A DNA stretch of 64,000 bases, from contig JAHBUZ010000010.1 of the NCBI GenBank assembly GCA_019637815.1, forward strand, positions 62,001-126,000, read 5' to 3'. Of the stretch, positions 38,969-48,052 are shown piece after piece; position 1 is the stretch's first letter; every line of letters begins with the position of its first letter. Under the pieces are notes generated by a model that saw only the letters and a program-made list of their open reading frames with translations, searched no databases and was not told the origin of the DNA. Made by a program: the position numbers and the translations under genes. The DNA comes from Chloroflexota bacterium (GTDB taxonomy: Bacteria; Chloroflexota; Limnocylindria; Limnocylindrales; CSP1-4).

Positions 38969-41526
38969 CGGACCTCCCCCTCCACGCGCATGCCCAGGCC
39001 GAACGAGACCTCGTCCCCCGCGACGCGCTGCACGAAGCGGACCTGGAGTCCACCCGCCGGATCGAGATACCGGTCGGGCTCGGCGATGGCGTAGACCCAG
39101 CCACGCGTCAGGGGCGGCAGCTCCATCCAGGTCTGCGTGGTGCGATCGAGCAGCTGGACCCGCGGCAGGTCCCGGGGTCCGTCCGGCAACCCGTCGATGC
39201 CGGTCGCGACCGGGTTCGCCTGGTCCGGCTGTACATCCGCCGGCAGGGGTGCCAGCAGCTCGCCCTCCGTCGCGGTCACGGCGACGGCCGTCCGGTCGAG
39301 CCGGAGCAGCAGCCCGGTCGGGGTGAGGGTGCCCTCGAACGCCGGTGGCCGATAGGCGACGGTCATCGTGCCCCGGCCCAGCACGAAGGCTCCGCCGTTC
39401 TCCCAGCCATCGAACGCATCGAGGTCCAGCAGCGCCTGGTCGATCGCCTGCCCGGTGAAGCTGACCGGGCCCGTCGCGATGACCTGCACCGGCACGACAT
39501 GGAGCGTCTCGCCGATGCTCGTGGCGGGCTCGCCCACGTCCACCTCCAGGATGGGCTCGGAGCGCCAGCCGAGCAGGACCGGGCCGTATCCGGCCAGCGG
39601 GTCGGAGCCCTGGAAGTCGTCCCACCACCAGCGCCCGGCGAGCGCCCGGACGATGGCCCGTCGTGCCGAGGTGGCGCGCGCGTCACCCGCGTCGCCCCGC
39701 CCGATCCCGGCGAGGAGCTCGTCGAAGTTGGTGCGCCGAAGCCCGCCAGCGCCCGGCGGGAGGTCCACCTCGATCGTCGCGCCCGGCGCCAGATCGCCGA
39801 ACGTCGCGACCCGACCGCCATAGGCGAACACCACGTCGTCGAGCGGCAGGTCCGAGGCGTTTCGGACCGTACCCACGACGTGGTCCTCCACCAGGCGCAG
39901 CTGGGCATCCATGCGAGGGGCGGGCACCATGGCCTGTGTCTCGAAGCTGCGCAGGTCGCCGAACCCCACCTGGAGCCCGCGGACCCGCGCCGGCTCACCG
40001 AGCGTCACCGTCAGGGCCTGCCCGTCACCACGACCATCGTCCGACACATCGGGGGAGATGAGGGCGCCGCCGGGCAACGTCACGTCGAACGTGCGACGAC
40101 TGGGCGCGAACACGCCGATGCGCACATCCGCCACGCCCCGATCGGTGCCCAGGGCACCACGCACGATGGCCAGCTGGTTGACGACCACGTTATTGCCCCG
40201 GAGCACCGTGCCCATCAGGAAGGCGATGGCCGCGAACACGAGCACCAGCACGGGCGTCGTGACCCACGCCCACTCACGTCGGTCCAGGCGTCCGAGGACG
40301 ATGTAGCTCACGGGGCCGATGAGGATGACGTAGGCGAGGAACAGCAGGAACAGCTGGTCCATGTGCGGGACCTCGACCGAGGGCAGCACGCTCAGGGCGT
40401 CCGCGAGGATGCTCTGGTCCCGGACCACCCGCGTGTCCATCGCGGCCGGTCGGTCGGTGACCATGCGGGACCAGGCGCCCGCGGCGACCGACGACCCGGC
40501 CAGCCAGGAGGTCGCGAGGTCGACGCCGACGAGTGTGACCCCACCCTGCCCGATCGCCCGTCGGGCCGCGATGACCGCGTCACCGCTCGTCGCGAGCGCG
40601 GTGCCCGCGTGCAGCGACCCCGCCAGCGCGGGTAGCGGCGTGGCCCCCACGGGCAGGGTCCCCAGGAGGCTCGCGAGATCCACCAGGGGCACCTCCACGG
40701 TCCCCGTGGGCTCGTACGGCAACAGGTCATCCGGGAAGCCCGCGACGCCCGCGAGACCGCTCGACCCGGCCACGACCACCAGCTCGCCGCCGAGCGCCAC
40801 CCAGTCGACGAGCGCCTGGGCCTGGTCGACCGAGAGCATCGATGGCGACACGTCCTGCCAGACGAGACGGTCGACCGCCGCCCAGGCTTCCACCCGGTCG
40901 GGCAGGTCCGAGGGCACGATGGGCGTCACCGCGACGGACCGGGGTCGTCGCGAGGCGACCGCCGCCCGGATGTCACCGACGAGCCGGTCGGGTCGCTCGG
41001 CGAGCACGAACACGCCGAGCGCCTCCGGGTCGGACGCGCTCGCGGCCACGCGCGTGGAGAGCACGACCGTGTCATCCGCCACGAGATCCACCCGGAGACG
41101 GGAGCCGAAGGGGCCGGCACGTGTGTGGACCAGGTGCTCCTGGCGGGCGCCGGTGGGCAGCTCGACGGCGACGCTGGAGCTCGAGCCGCCCTGCGTCGTG
41201 CTGGTGACCCGCAGCTCGCCCTGGATGGCGGGCCCGGCGTTCTCCAGGTGCACTCGGAGCGCGGTCCATGCGCCGGGACGGATGGTGCCTGCCAGGAGGG
41301 GCTCCACGGTCATCGTCACGAGCGCCGGCTCGGCGCTGGGACCCGGGTCCGCGGCTCGGGCCGTGGCAGGCATCGTGAGCCCGGGCGCCAGGAGGCACAG
41401 GCCGAGCAGCACGAGCAGCAGCATGTCTGCGTGCGAGGGGAGCGTCCGTCCCGACCGCACGCGGACCAGCCGACGCGTCGACTCGATCGGGACGGACGAC
41501 CGGGAACGTGCCGGGAGACGCGTCAT
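38965..41526 (-). CDS. Large exported protein of an ABC exporter operon
   Basis: An 853-residue protein. An N-terminal hydrophobic signal/anchor (MLLLVLLGLCLLAPGLTMPATARA) leads to an extracellular beta domain (TALRVHLENAGPAIQGELRV), then a domain with YVDWVALGGELVVVAGSSG-like sequence resembling glutamine-amidotransferase-fold DUF4350 domains. Two transmembrane helices are near residues 395-440 (LFLLFLAYVILIGPVSYIVLG, VTTPVLVLVFAAIAFLMGT), followed by a long beta-rich C-terminal domain. It is first in the operon with the ATPase and permease and would act outside the cell with the exporter. The architecture recalls GldG-type partners, but homology is not established. Confidence 0.65.
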   Translation of the reverse strand: MTRLPARSRSSVPIESTRRLVRVRSGRTLPSHADMLLLVLLGLCLLAPGLTMPATARAADPGPSAEPALVTMTVEPLLAGTIRPGAWTALRVHLENAGPAIQGELRVTSTTQGGSSSSVAVELPTGARQEHLVHTRAGPFGSRLRVDLVADDTVVLSTRVAASASDPEALGVFVLAERPDRLVGDIRAAVASRRPRSVAVTPIVPSDLPDRVEAWAAVDRLVWQDVSPSMLSVDQAQALVDWVALGGELVVVAGSSGLAGVAGFPDDLLPYEPTGTVEVPLVDLASLLGTLPVGATPLPALAGSLHAGTALATSGDAVIAARRAIGQGGVTLVGVDLATSWLAGSSVAAGAWSRMVTDRPAAMDTRVVRDQSILADALSVLPSVEVPHMDQLFLLFLAYVILIGPVSYIVLGRLDRREWAWVTTPVLVLVFAAIAFLMGTVLRGNNVVVNQLAIVRGALGTDRGVADVRIGVFAPSRRTFDVTLPGGALISPDVSDDGRGDGQALTVTLGEPARVRGLQVGFGDLRSFETQAMVPAPRMDAQLRLVEDHVVGTVRNASDLPLDDVVFAYGGRVATFGDLAPGATIEVDLPPGAGGLRRTNFDELLAGIGRGDAGDARATSARRAIVRALAGRWWWDDFQGSDPLAGYGPVLLGWRSEPILEVDVGEPATSIGETLHVVPVQVIATGPVSFTGQAIDQALLDLDAFDGWENGGAFVLGRGTMTVAYRPPAFEGTLTPTGLLLRLDRTAVAVTATEGELLAPLPADVQPDQANPVATGIDGLPDGPRDLPRVQLLDRTTQTWMELPPLTRGWVYAIAEPDRYLDPAGGLQVRFVQRVAGDEVSFGLGMRVEGEVR

Positions 41527-41940
41527 GCGACCTCGCTGGACGATGGGGCGGCCTGGCGTCCGCGGATCGCGGGACCCGCGGACGCTACCACGGACGCCGG
41601 ACGGCCTCCGATGTCACAGCGACGGGTCGACGCGTCCCTGCCCGACGTGCGCACATGGTGGATCGATGGCTCGGCGAGAGGCGCTCGTCTCGCACGACGC
41701 GATGGGTATCAGGACTGGACACGCCGGACATGCCGGCGCTAGTATCGAAACCGATTTCATGCAGGATCCCTGCCAGGTCGGCGACTCGGCAGGTCGATGA
41801 CACGCGCCCCGCGCCTGGGGCGCCGATCCGGAGCCGCGCTCGCCTCCACGAGGCGTCGGCGCATGCCGGTCCCTGGAGGGCGGGATGACAGCTCGTCACG
41901 ACACATCACGGTGCCGGCCAGCCATGCTCCCGTCCGGCAT
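41527..41940. promoter_or_regulatory. Divergent promoter region with LacI-type operator
   Basis: A 414-base gap between the divergent exporter operon and GH116 gene. GAAACCGATTTC (41747-41758) is identical to a site before the sugar-binding-protein gene (45693-45704); even the flanking bases C and A match. This is the classic shape of LacI-family operators. An in-frame ATG at 41797 would extend the GH116 reading, but its sequence looks non-coding. Confidence 0.7.
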
Positions 41941-44601
41941 ATGACGATCCGGCCGATACCCGGAGTGCACTACACGGGTCCCGCCAGGCGCGCGGTCGCC
42001 CTGCCATTGGGAGGGATCGGGACGGGGCATGTCGCGATGGCCGCGGACGGCTCGTTCCGTCAGTGGCAGCTCGGCAACACGGTCAATCACACGGGCTACG
42101 TGCCCGATTCCTTCTTCGCGATCCGGGTGTCGGGGGAGGAGCCCCCCTTCGATGTGTCGCGGACGCTCCGGTCCGCGCCCGAGCCACCGTCCGCAGCACC
42201 TGCGCCCCTCGTGACCGACCACGTGGTCCCGCTGGACGCGGCGCCCCCCACGCTCGCCTGGCCCGCGGTGACCGCGACCGAGCTGACCGTCGCGTATCCA
42301 TTCGCACGGATCGACGTGGTGGACGCAGCACTCCCGGTGTCCGTGTCGTTCGAGTCCTTCACGCCGTTCGTGCCGCTCGATGCGGAGGCCAGCGGGCTCC
42401 CGCTCGTCACGACCACCTTCAGGATCGCCAACCAGCTGCCGCAGCGCGTCCATGGATTCCTCGTGGCGAGCCTCCAGAACAGCATCGGTTGGGATGGCGT
42501 GACCCCCATCGATGGCAACCGTTGTCCGCTCTACGGCGGCAACGAGAATCGTGTCCTGCCCATCCGCGCTGGTGACCCCACGACGGGCATCGTGATGACC
42601 GGCCCGGCATTGGCGTCCTCCGATCCGCGCGCCGGCGAGCTGCTGCTGGCGGTCGATCGACCGGCGGTACCCATCCCGCGGGCGACCTCGGCGGCAGGGA
42701 TCCTGCGGTTCGTGGAGGCGCTGCGCTTGCTGGGCCCGTCGGTCTCCGGCGACTGGTCCCCGGAGTCCGTCGACCGGGAGGCCCGGTCCACTCGTCGACC
42801 GTTCACCGACCCCGAGGGTGCGAGTCCCACCGGAACCACGTGGACGGGGGCGCTCGCCGTCCCGTTCGCCCTGGGCCAGGGCGAGTCGACGGCCATCGAA
42901 GTCGTCCACGTGTGGTGGTTCCCCAACCGCGTCGCGGACTTCGACCAGTTCGGTCCCTCCATCCCGGTCCCCGCGAGCCCTCCGTGGTTGGGGAACAGCT
43001 ACGCGACGCGTCATGGTGGTGTGGAGGCCGTCCTCGACGCGTTCCGTGCCGACCGGGTGCGCCTGACCGAGCGGTCCAGGGACTGGGCGGAGGCGATGGC
43101 CGACTTCGACGCGCCGTCCGAGGTCGCTACCACCCTCGCGGCCCAGCCTGCGCTGGTCCGCAGCCCGACCTCGTTCGTGGACGCGGAGGGCAGGCTCCTG
43201 GGCTTCGAAGGCGGCCTCGGTGCATCGACCCTCAACTGGAACGGCTCGGTCGGTGGCTCATGTCCGCTCAACTGCAGCCATGTCTGGAACTACGAGCAGG
43301 CCGTCGCCGCATTGTTCCCCACCCTCGAACGGACCATGCGTGACATCGACTGGGACGTGCTCCAGGCACCCAGCGGCGCCATCGCCCATCGACTTCGGGT
43401 GCCGATCAACGGGCCGCAGCTCCACGACCAGCCCATCGGTGGACCGGTCGAGGCAGCTCTCGACGGGATGCTCGGCGCGATCCTCAAGACCTACCGCGAG
43501 GCGCGTCTCGGTGGCGGTCGCGCGCTGCTGGAGCGTCGATTGCCGGCGATGCGACGGTTGCTGGCCTACGTTCGTGAGCGATGGGACCCCGCGGGTGACG
43601 GGATCCTCCGTGGGCCACAGCCGATGACCTATGACGTCCCGCTGACGTCTCCCAACATGTACATCGGCAGCCTCTGGATCGCGGCGCTCCGGACCATGGA
43701 GCATGTCGCCACGACACTCGGCTTCCCGCAGGAGGCGGATCGCTACCGCTCGGATGCGACGAGCGCGAGCGGGGCCTACGACCAGATGCTCTGGAACGGC
43801 CGCTTCTATGGTCGTGCGTTCGAGGATGACATCTCGGGTCTCGGCGGTGGATGCCTTGCTGACCAGCTGGTGGGGGAGTGGTGGGCGCACCAGCTCGACC
43901 TGGGTCACCTGCTGCCCATCGACCATGTCCGGACCGCACTTCGGACCATCACGGCCTCCAATCTCCGGCACGGCTTCCGGGACCTTCGTCACGGCTTCCG
44001 GGTCTTCGCCGATGGCGATGAATCCGGGCTGCTCCTCTGCACTTGGCCCGATGGCGATCGACCGACGATGCCGGTCCGCTACGCCGATGAGGTCTGGACG
44101 GGCATCGAATACACCGTCGCGGCGCTCTGCCTGTTCGAGGGGCTCGAGCCCGAGGCGAGCGAGATCCTGCGGGCGGTCCGGGGTCGCTACGACGGCACCC
44201 GTCGGAACCCCTACAACGAGATCGAGTGTGGCGACCACTACGCTCGGGCCATGGCCGGATGGAGCCTGCTTCACGCGTGGACCGGGGCGTCCGCCGACAT
44301 CCTCGATGGACGGGTCCGCCTGGGTGACCGCCCAGGACGGGCCCCGCTCCTGGCCGGGACCGCATGGGGCACCATCGAGATGAGGCCCCATGAGGCGGCC
44401 CTGGAGGTCATCGATGGCACGTTCACGCTCGCGACGCTCGTCTGCGGCGCGATGGCCACCGACGAGCATGCCAGACCGCGTCTCCAGGTGGACGGCGCGG
44501 ACGTGCCACTCGCTGACCGCGTGACTGCCACGTCGGACACGCTGACGTTGCTGACACCCGTAGAGCTCGCGAGCGGCTCGAGTCTGCGGCTTGCCTGGTA
44601 G
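41941..44601 (+). CDS. GH116 family glycosidase (GBA2-like beta-glucosidase/glucosylceramidase)
   Basis: An 886-residue cytoplasmic enzyme of glycoside hydrolase family 116. An N-terminal beta domain (LPLGGIGTGHVAMAADGSFRQWQL) precedes an (alpha/alpha)6 catalytic domain. The nucleophile Glu452 lies in NCSHVWNYEQAV, and the acid/base Asp641 in GGGCLADQLVGEWW, matching the family's E...D pair. Family members hydrolyse beta-glucosides, beta-xylosides or glucosylceramide; there is no signal peptide. ATG 41941 is used because upstream codons lack coding character. It lies beside its LacI regulator and a sugar importer, so the imported sugar may be its substrate. Confidence 0.87.
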   Translation: MTIRPIPGVHYTGPARRAVALPLGGIGTGHVAMAADGSFRQWQLGNTVNHTGYVPDSFFAIRVSGEEPPFDVSRTLRSAPEPPSAAPAPLVTDHVVPLDAAPPTLAWPAVTATELTVAYPFARIDVVDAALPVSVSFESFTPFVPLDAEASGLPLVTTTFRIANQLPQRVHGFLVASLQNSIGWDGVTPIDGNRCPLYGGNENRVLPIRAGDPTTGIVMTGPALASSDPRAGELLLAVDRPAVPIPRATSAAGILRFVEALRLLGPSVSGDWSPESVDREARSTRRPFTDPEGASPTGTTWTGALAVPFALGQGESTAIEVVHVWWFPNRVADFDQFGPSIPVPASPPWLGNSYATRHGGVEAVLDAFRADRVRLTERSRDWAEAMADFDAPSEVATTLAAQPALVRSPTSFVDAEGRLLGFEGGLGASTLNWNGSVGGSCPLNCSHVWNYEQAVAALFPTLERTMRDIDWDVLQAPSGAIAHRLRVPINGPQLHDQPIGGPVEAALDGMLGAILKTYREARLGGGRALLERRLPAMRRLLAYVRERWDPAGDGILRGPQPMTYDVPLTSPNMYIGSLWIAALRTMEHVATTLGFPQEADRYRSDATSASGAYDQMLWNGRFYGRAFEDDISGLGGGCLADQLVGEWWAHQLDLGHLLPIDHVRTALRTITASNLRHGFRDLRHGFRVFADGDESGLLLCTWPDGDRPTMPVRYADEVWTGIEYTVAALCLFEGLEPEASEILRAVRGRYDGTRRNPYNEIECGDHYARAMAGWSLLHAWTGASADILDGRVRLGDRPGRAPLLAGTAWGTIEMRPHEAALEVIDGTFTLATLVCGAMATDEHARPRLQVDGADVPLADRVTATSDTLTLLTPVELASGSSLRLAW

Positions 44602-44637
44602 CGCCATCAGTCCGGATCCTGGCGGCGCGATCGGATC

Positions 44638-44649
44638 GGGACCGATATC
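44638..44649. promoter_or_regulatory. Degenerate LacI operator before the regulator gene
   Basis: GGGACCGATATC resembles the two identical GAAACCGATTTC sites of this locus and lies 16 bases before the lacI-type start, in position for weak autoregulation. Confidence 0.35.
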
Positions 44650-44664
44650 ACGTAAGGTGACGTG

Positions 44665-45714
44665 ATGGCCACCATCTATGAGGTCGCGGCGCGAGCGAGG
44701 GTCTCCCCCGCCACGGTATCGCGCGTGTTCAACGGCCAAGGCGTGTCCGCCGACAAGACCCGCCGCGTACACGACGCCGCGCGAGAGCTGCGGTATGTGC
44801 CCAACCGCACCGCTCGCCGCCTGCGCCGACAGGTGTCGGAGCTCATCGCGCTGCTCATCCCGGATGTCGAGAACCCGTTCTTCACGGCGCTTGCCAGAGG
44901 CGTGGAAGACCGGGCGCAGGAGGCCGGCTATTCGGTCGTGCTGTGCAACACGGACGACGATCCGAGCAAGGAGACGCGCTATCTCGACATCGCCAACTCC
45001 GAAGACATGGCTGGCGTCATCCTCGCACCGGCGGCCGTCGACGGCGATATCTCGCACGCCATCGTCCACGGGCGCCCGGTGGTGGCGGTCGACCGCCACA
45101 CGGGATTCGATATCGACTCCGTGATGGTCGACAACCATGCTGCAGGGATGGCGGCCACGAACGCCCTGCTCGACGCCGGTTTCCGGCGCGTTGCGTGCAT
45201 CGCCGGACCCCCGGCGCTCGCCGACACCGAGGAGCGCCGCGTCGGCTGGCGCGACGCGCTCACGCGCCGAGGCATGGCCGACCAGGCCATGACCCTGGGA
45301 CGCCACGGCGATTTCCGGGTGGACGGGGGCCGTGCCGCCATGATCGACCTGCTGCGATCGCCCGAGCCGCCCGACGCCGTGGTCACGACCAACAACCTGA
45401 CCGGCGTGGGCGCGATCCAGGTGCTCATCGAGCAGGGTCGTGTGCCACCTGCCGTGGGGGTCGCGGTGATCGGTGAGCTCGCCTTCTCGACGCTCCCGCG
45501 CGATGCCGTCATCGAAGTGCGGCTGCCCGCGCGTCACCTCGGCGTCACGGCCGCCTCGATGCTGCTGGAGCGCATCAACGGCGACACCCAGCCTGCCCGC
45601 ACCGTGGTCTTCCGCGCAGAGGTCGCGACGCCTGCGACCGGGGATCGGCCGGGTACCGTTCGGCGCACGGGACGGGTGCGCAGCGGCTTGACGAAACCGA
45701 TTTCAACTGCTTGA
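44665..45714 (+). CDS. LacI family transcriptional regulator
   Basis: A 349-residue LacI/GalR repressor. The helix-turn-helix is IYEVAARARVSPATVSRVFNGQGVSADKTRRVHDAARELRYVPN (near residues 3-46), followed by the hinge and a periplasmic-binding-protein-like sugar domain (LIALLIPDVENPFFTALARGVEDRAQEAGYSVVLCNTDDD). It probably senses the sugar carried by the neighbouring importer and controls GH116 and the importer through GAAACCGATTTC. AAGGTG five bases upstream supports ATG 44665. The downstream operator lies in its last codons. Confidence 0.88.
   Translation: MATIYEVAARARVSPATVSRVFNGQGVSADKTRRVHDAARELRYVPNRTARRLRRQVSELIALLIPDVENPFFTALARGVEDRAQEAGYSVVLCNTDDDPSKETRYLDIANSEDMAGVILAPAAVDGDISHAIVHGRPVVAVDRHTGFDIDSVMVDNHAAGMAATNALLDAGFRRVACIAGPPALADTEERRVGWRDALTRRGMADQAMTLGRHGDFRVDGGRAAMIDLLRSPEPPDAVVTTNNLTGVGAIQVLIEQGRVPPAVGVAVIGELAFSTLPRDAVIEVRLPARHLGVTAASMLLERINGDTQPARTVVFRAEVATPATGDRPGTVRRTGRVRSGLTKPISTA
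45693..45704. promoter_or_regulatory. LacI-type operator before the sugar-binding-protein gene
   Basis: GAAACCGATTTC, identical to the copy at 41747-41758, is embedded in the last codons of the lacI-type gene. A -35-like TTGACT follows at 45711-45716. Repression of the importer promoter is inferred. Confidence 0.7.
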
Positions 45715-45770
45715 CTTGCGCGACCGCCCGCCGATCGTCGGGGTCGGGCGGAACGGTGCAGGAGGAGCAC

Positions 45771-47081
45771 ATGAAGCGCGTCCGGACACTGGCGGCGGTC
45801 GGCGTCGTCGCTGCCTCACTCGCGATCCCCGCGGGGGCAGGGGCCCAGGATCCCAGCGATGGACTCAGCGGGAGCCTGAGCATCGCGTACTGGAACTACG
45901 GACCAGCGGCCGAGGTCGGCAACCAGGTCATCGCCGACGGGTTCATGGCGGAGAACCCCGGGGTCACGGTCACGCTCACGCCGATCGCAGGAGAGAACTG
46001 GGGCGCCTACTACGCCAACCTCGCGACGACCATCGCGAGCGGCCAGCGCCCTGACATCGCTTTCACGGCGTCCGAGGGGATCAAGTTCCTCGCCCAGAAC
46101 GACCTCGTCGTGCCCATCAACGAGTTCCTGGCCAACGACCCGGAGGCAGCAGCGCTCCAGGCGGACATCGCGCCGGCGCTGCTCCAGTCGTTCGCGTACG
46201 GTGACCAGATCACCGCGCTGCCATACGGCTGGAACAACATGATCGTGTACTACAACAAGGCCGTGTTCGACGCCGCGGGCGTCGCATACCCCAGCGTGGA
46301 TTGGACCTGGGCCGACTTCCGTGAGACCGCCCAGCAGCTGACCGCGGATACCGACGGAGATGGCAACAACGACCGCTACGGGTTCGCGTGGGCGAGCAAC
46401 GAGATCTTCCCGGGCATCCTGCCGTGGGTCGCGAACGCAGGCGGCAATCTCGTCAACGACGATGTCTCGGCGCCGACGGCGAACAGCCCCGAGGTCGTGG
46501 AGGCGGTCACCTTCCTCAAGGGTCTCCTGGATGACGGCATCGCCGCGACGCCGAGCCCGATGGGTGACATCTTCACGGGCTTCCAGAACGGCAGCATCGC
46601 GATGTTCGGTGCCGGCCGCTGGCCGAGCGCGACGTTCCTGAACAACGGATTCGATGACTGGGATATCCAGTACTACCCGACGGGCACCACGCGACAGACC
46701 GTGGCGGGCGCGGGCGCCTATGCGATCCTGCGCTCGGCCCCCGACCCGAACCTCGCCTGGGAGCTCCAGAAGTACACCGTGAGTGAGCCGGTCCAGGACT
46801 CGCTGATCGGGACGCCGGACGCGCCGCGCGACTCCATCCCCACGCTGCGTTCCACGGCCGGGAAGACCGTCGCGGCCGGTATCCCGCCCGCCAACGGCGC
46901 GATCTTCTACGGCAGCGTCGACGACTATCCGACGCTGACGCCTTTCCCGGCGCCCGCCAAGTACTCGGAGTACGAGTCGACGGTCCTGCGCAACCTGCAA
47001 CTGATCTTCGCGGGTGAGGTGCCGGTCCAGGAGGGCCTTGACACCCTCCAGTCCGAGCTCGTCGCCGTCGTGGGCGGCTGA
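45771..47081 (+). CDS. Sugar ABC transporter, substrate-binding protein
   Basis: A 436-residue extracellular solute-binding protein (family 1, maltose/oligosaccharide type). Signal peptide ending near residue 26 ([15 protein letters not shown]). Core motifs include [66 protein letters not shown] and [16 protein letters not shown], a calcium-like loop common in this group. GGAGGAG five bases upstream fixes the start. A strong hairpin pair follows the gene, typical of a highly expressed binding protein. The exact sugar is unknown, though the GH116 neighbour suggests a beta-glucoside. Confidence 0.9.
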   Translation: MKRVRTLAAVGVVAASLAIPAGAGAQDPSDGLSGSLSIAYWNYGPAAEVGNQVIADGFMAENPGVTVTLTPIAGENWGAYYANLATTIASGQRPDIAFTASEGIKFLAQNDLVVPINEFLANDPEAAALQADIAPALLQSFAYGDQITALPYGWNNMIVYYNKAVFDAAGVAYPSVDWTWADFRETAQQLTADTDGDGNNDRYGFAWASNEIFPGILPWVANAGGNLVNDDVSAPTANSPEVVEAVTFLKGLLDDGIAATPSPMGDIFTGFQNGSIAMFGAGRWPSATFLNNGFDDWDIQYYPTGTTRQTVAGAGAYAILRSAPDPNLAWELQKYTVSEPVQDSLIGTPDAPRDSIPTLRSTAGKTVAAGIPPANGAIFYGSVDDYPTLTPFPAPAKYSEYESTVLRNLQLIFAGEVPVQEGLDTLQSELVAVVGG

Positions 47082-47100
47082 CCCTCATCGGGACACCATC

Positions 47101-47157
47101 GGTCCTGCGAAGGACCCACGGATCACGGGGCGGCGGAGCGTCGAGCTCTGCCGCCCC
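47101..47157. terminator. Two hairpins between the binding protein and permease genes
   Basis: GGTCCT-GCGA-AGGACC (47101-47116) is a perfect 6-bp stem closed by a GNRA-type loop. GGGGCGGCGGAG (47127-47138) and CTCTGCCGCCCC (47146-47157) form a 12-bp stem with one mismatch. There is no T-tract after either, so rather than a full terminator they may slow transcription or protect the upstream mRNA, giving more binding protein than permease. Confidence 0.55.
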
Positions 47158-47200
47158 GCCTCGTACTCCGAGCCATCGCCGGGGCGACGGCCTCGCCGCG

Positions 47201-48052
47201 ATGGCCTTCCTGACGCCCTCGGCGGTCAGCTTCGTGCTGTTCGCGCTCATCCCCACGGTCGGGGTGTTGGTGCTCAGCACGTTCAGCTGGAATCTGTTGG
47301 GCGCCGGTCGATTCCTGGGCATCGAGAACTTCATCCGTCTGCTGGAGGACGGCCGCCTGTGGGGCGTCTATCGGTCCACGGCCTTCATGGCGGGCGCGGT
47401 GCTCGTCATCAACCTGTTGCTGGGACTCCTCCTCGCGGTGCTGCTCGAGTCCCGGATGCCGCGCTGGTTGCGCGGGATGTTCCGGCTGTCGTTCCTGTTC
47501 CCGTTCGTGGTCTCGTCCTCGGCAGTGGCGCTCATCTGGCGGTTCCTGCTCAACAAGGACCTGGGTCTCGTCAACTACTGGCTGGGGCAGCTGTTCGACA
47601 TCGAGCGCATCAACTGGTTGGGCTCGAGCGGCTGGGCACCCATCGCGGTGGTGATCGTCAGTTCCTGGAAGACACTGGGCTTCACGATCCTGGTCTACGT
47701 GGCCGGGTTGCAGGCGATCCCACGCGAGTACCGAGAGGCGGCCATCGTGGATGGCGCCGGCGCCTGGGCTCGCTTCCGCCACGTGACGCTGCCGCTGATG
47801 TCGCCGACCATCCTGTTCCTGGTGGTCATCAACACCATCAGTGCGTTCCAGCTGTTCGCGGAGCCACGGGTCCTCACCCAGGGCGGACCGGGTGACAGCA
47901 GCCGGACGGTCGTCCAGTTCATCTATGACACCGCGTTCCAGGGATTCGAGATGGGCTATGCCTCGGCGATCGCGGTCACCCTCATGGTGCTGCTCGTCGT
48001 GCTCACGGGGATCCAGTTCCTGATCGCACGTCGCTGGACCCACTACGCATGA
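47201..48052 (+). CDS. Sugar ABC transporter permease (MalF-like)
   Basis: A 283-residue inner-membrane permease with six predicted helices. The EAA motif YREAAIVDGAGAWARFRHVTLPLMSPTI near residues 178-205 contacts the ATPase. A start at ATG 47201 omits part of the usual cytoplasmic N-terminus; no earlier start codon is in frame within the preceding hairpin region, though upstream codons (SHRRGDGLAA) look like part of the protein. It overlaps the next permease by ATGA. Confidence 0.88.
   Translation: MAFLTPSAVSFVLFALIPTVGVLVLSTFSWNLLGAGRFLGIENFIRLLEDGRLWGVYRSTAFMAGAVLVINLLLGLLLAVLLESRMPRWLRGMFRLSFLFPFVVSSSAVALIWRFLLNKDLGLVNYWLGQLFDIERINWLGSSGWAPIAVVIVSSWKTLGFTILVYVAGLQAIPREYREAAIVDGAGAWARFRHVTLPLMSPTILFLVVINTISAFQLFAEPRVLTQGGPGDSSRTVVQFIYDTAFQGFEMGYASAIAVTLMVLLVVLTGIQFLIARRWTHYA

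Noticed and set aside
41797-41940. 48-residue N-terminal extension of the GH116 enzyme
   Set aside because: Arg/Ser-rich sequence unlike the family start, with the conserved domain beginning at the ATG at 41941.
43258-45537. 759-codon frame antisense to GH116 and lacI
   Set aside because: Both sense genes are convincing with catalytic residues; the antisense product has shadow composition.
47127-47157. Rho-independent terminator ending the sugar operon after the binding protein
   Set aside because: The stem is strong but no T-tract follows and the permease genes are clearly part of the same uptake system.
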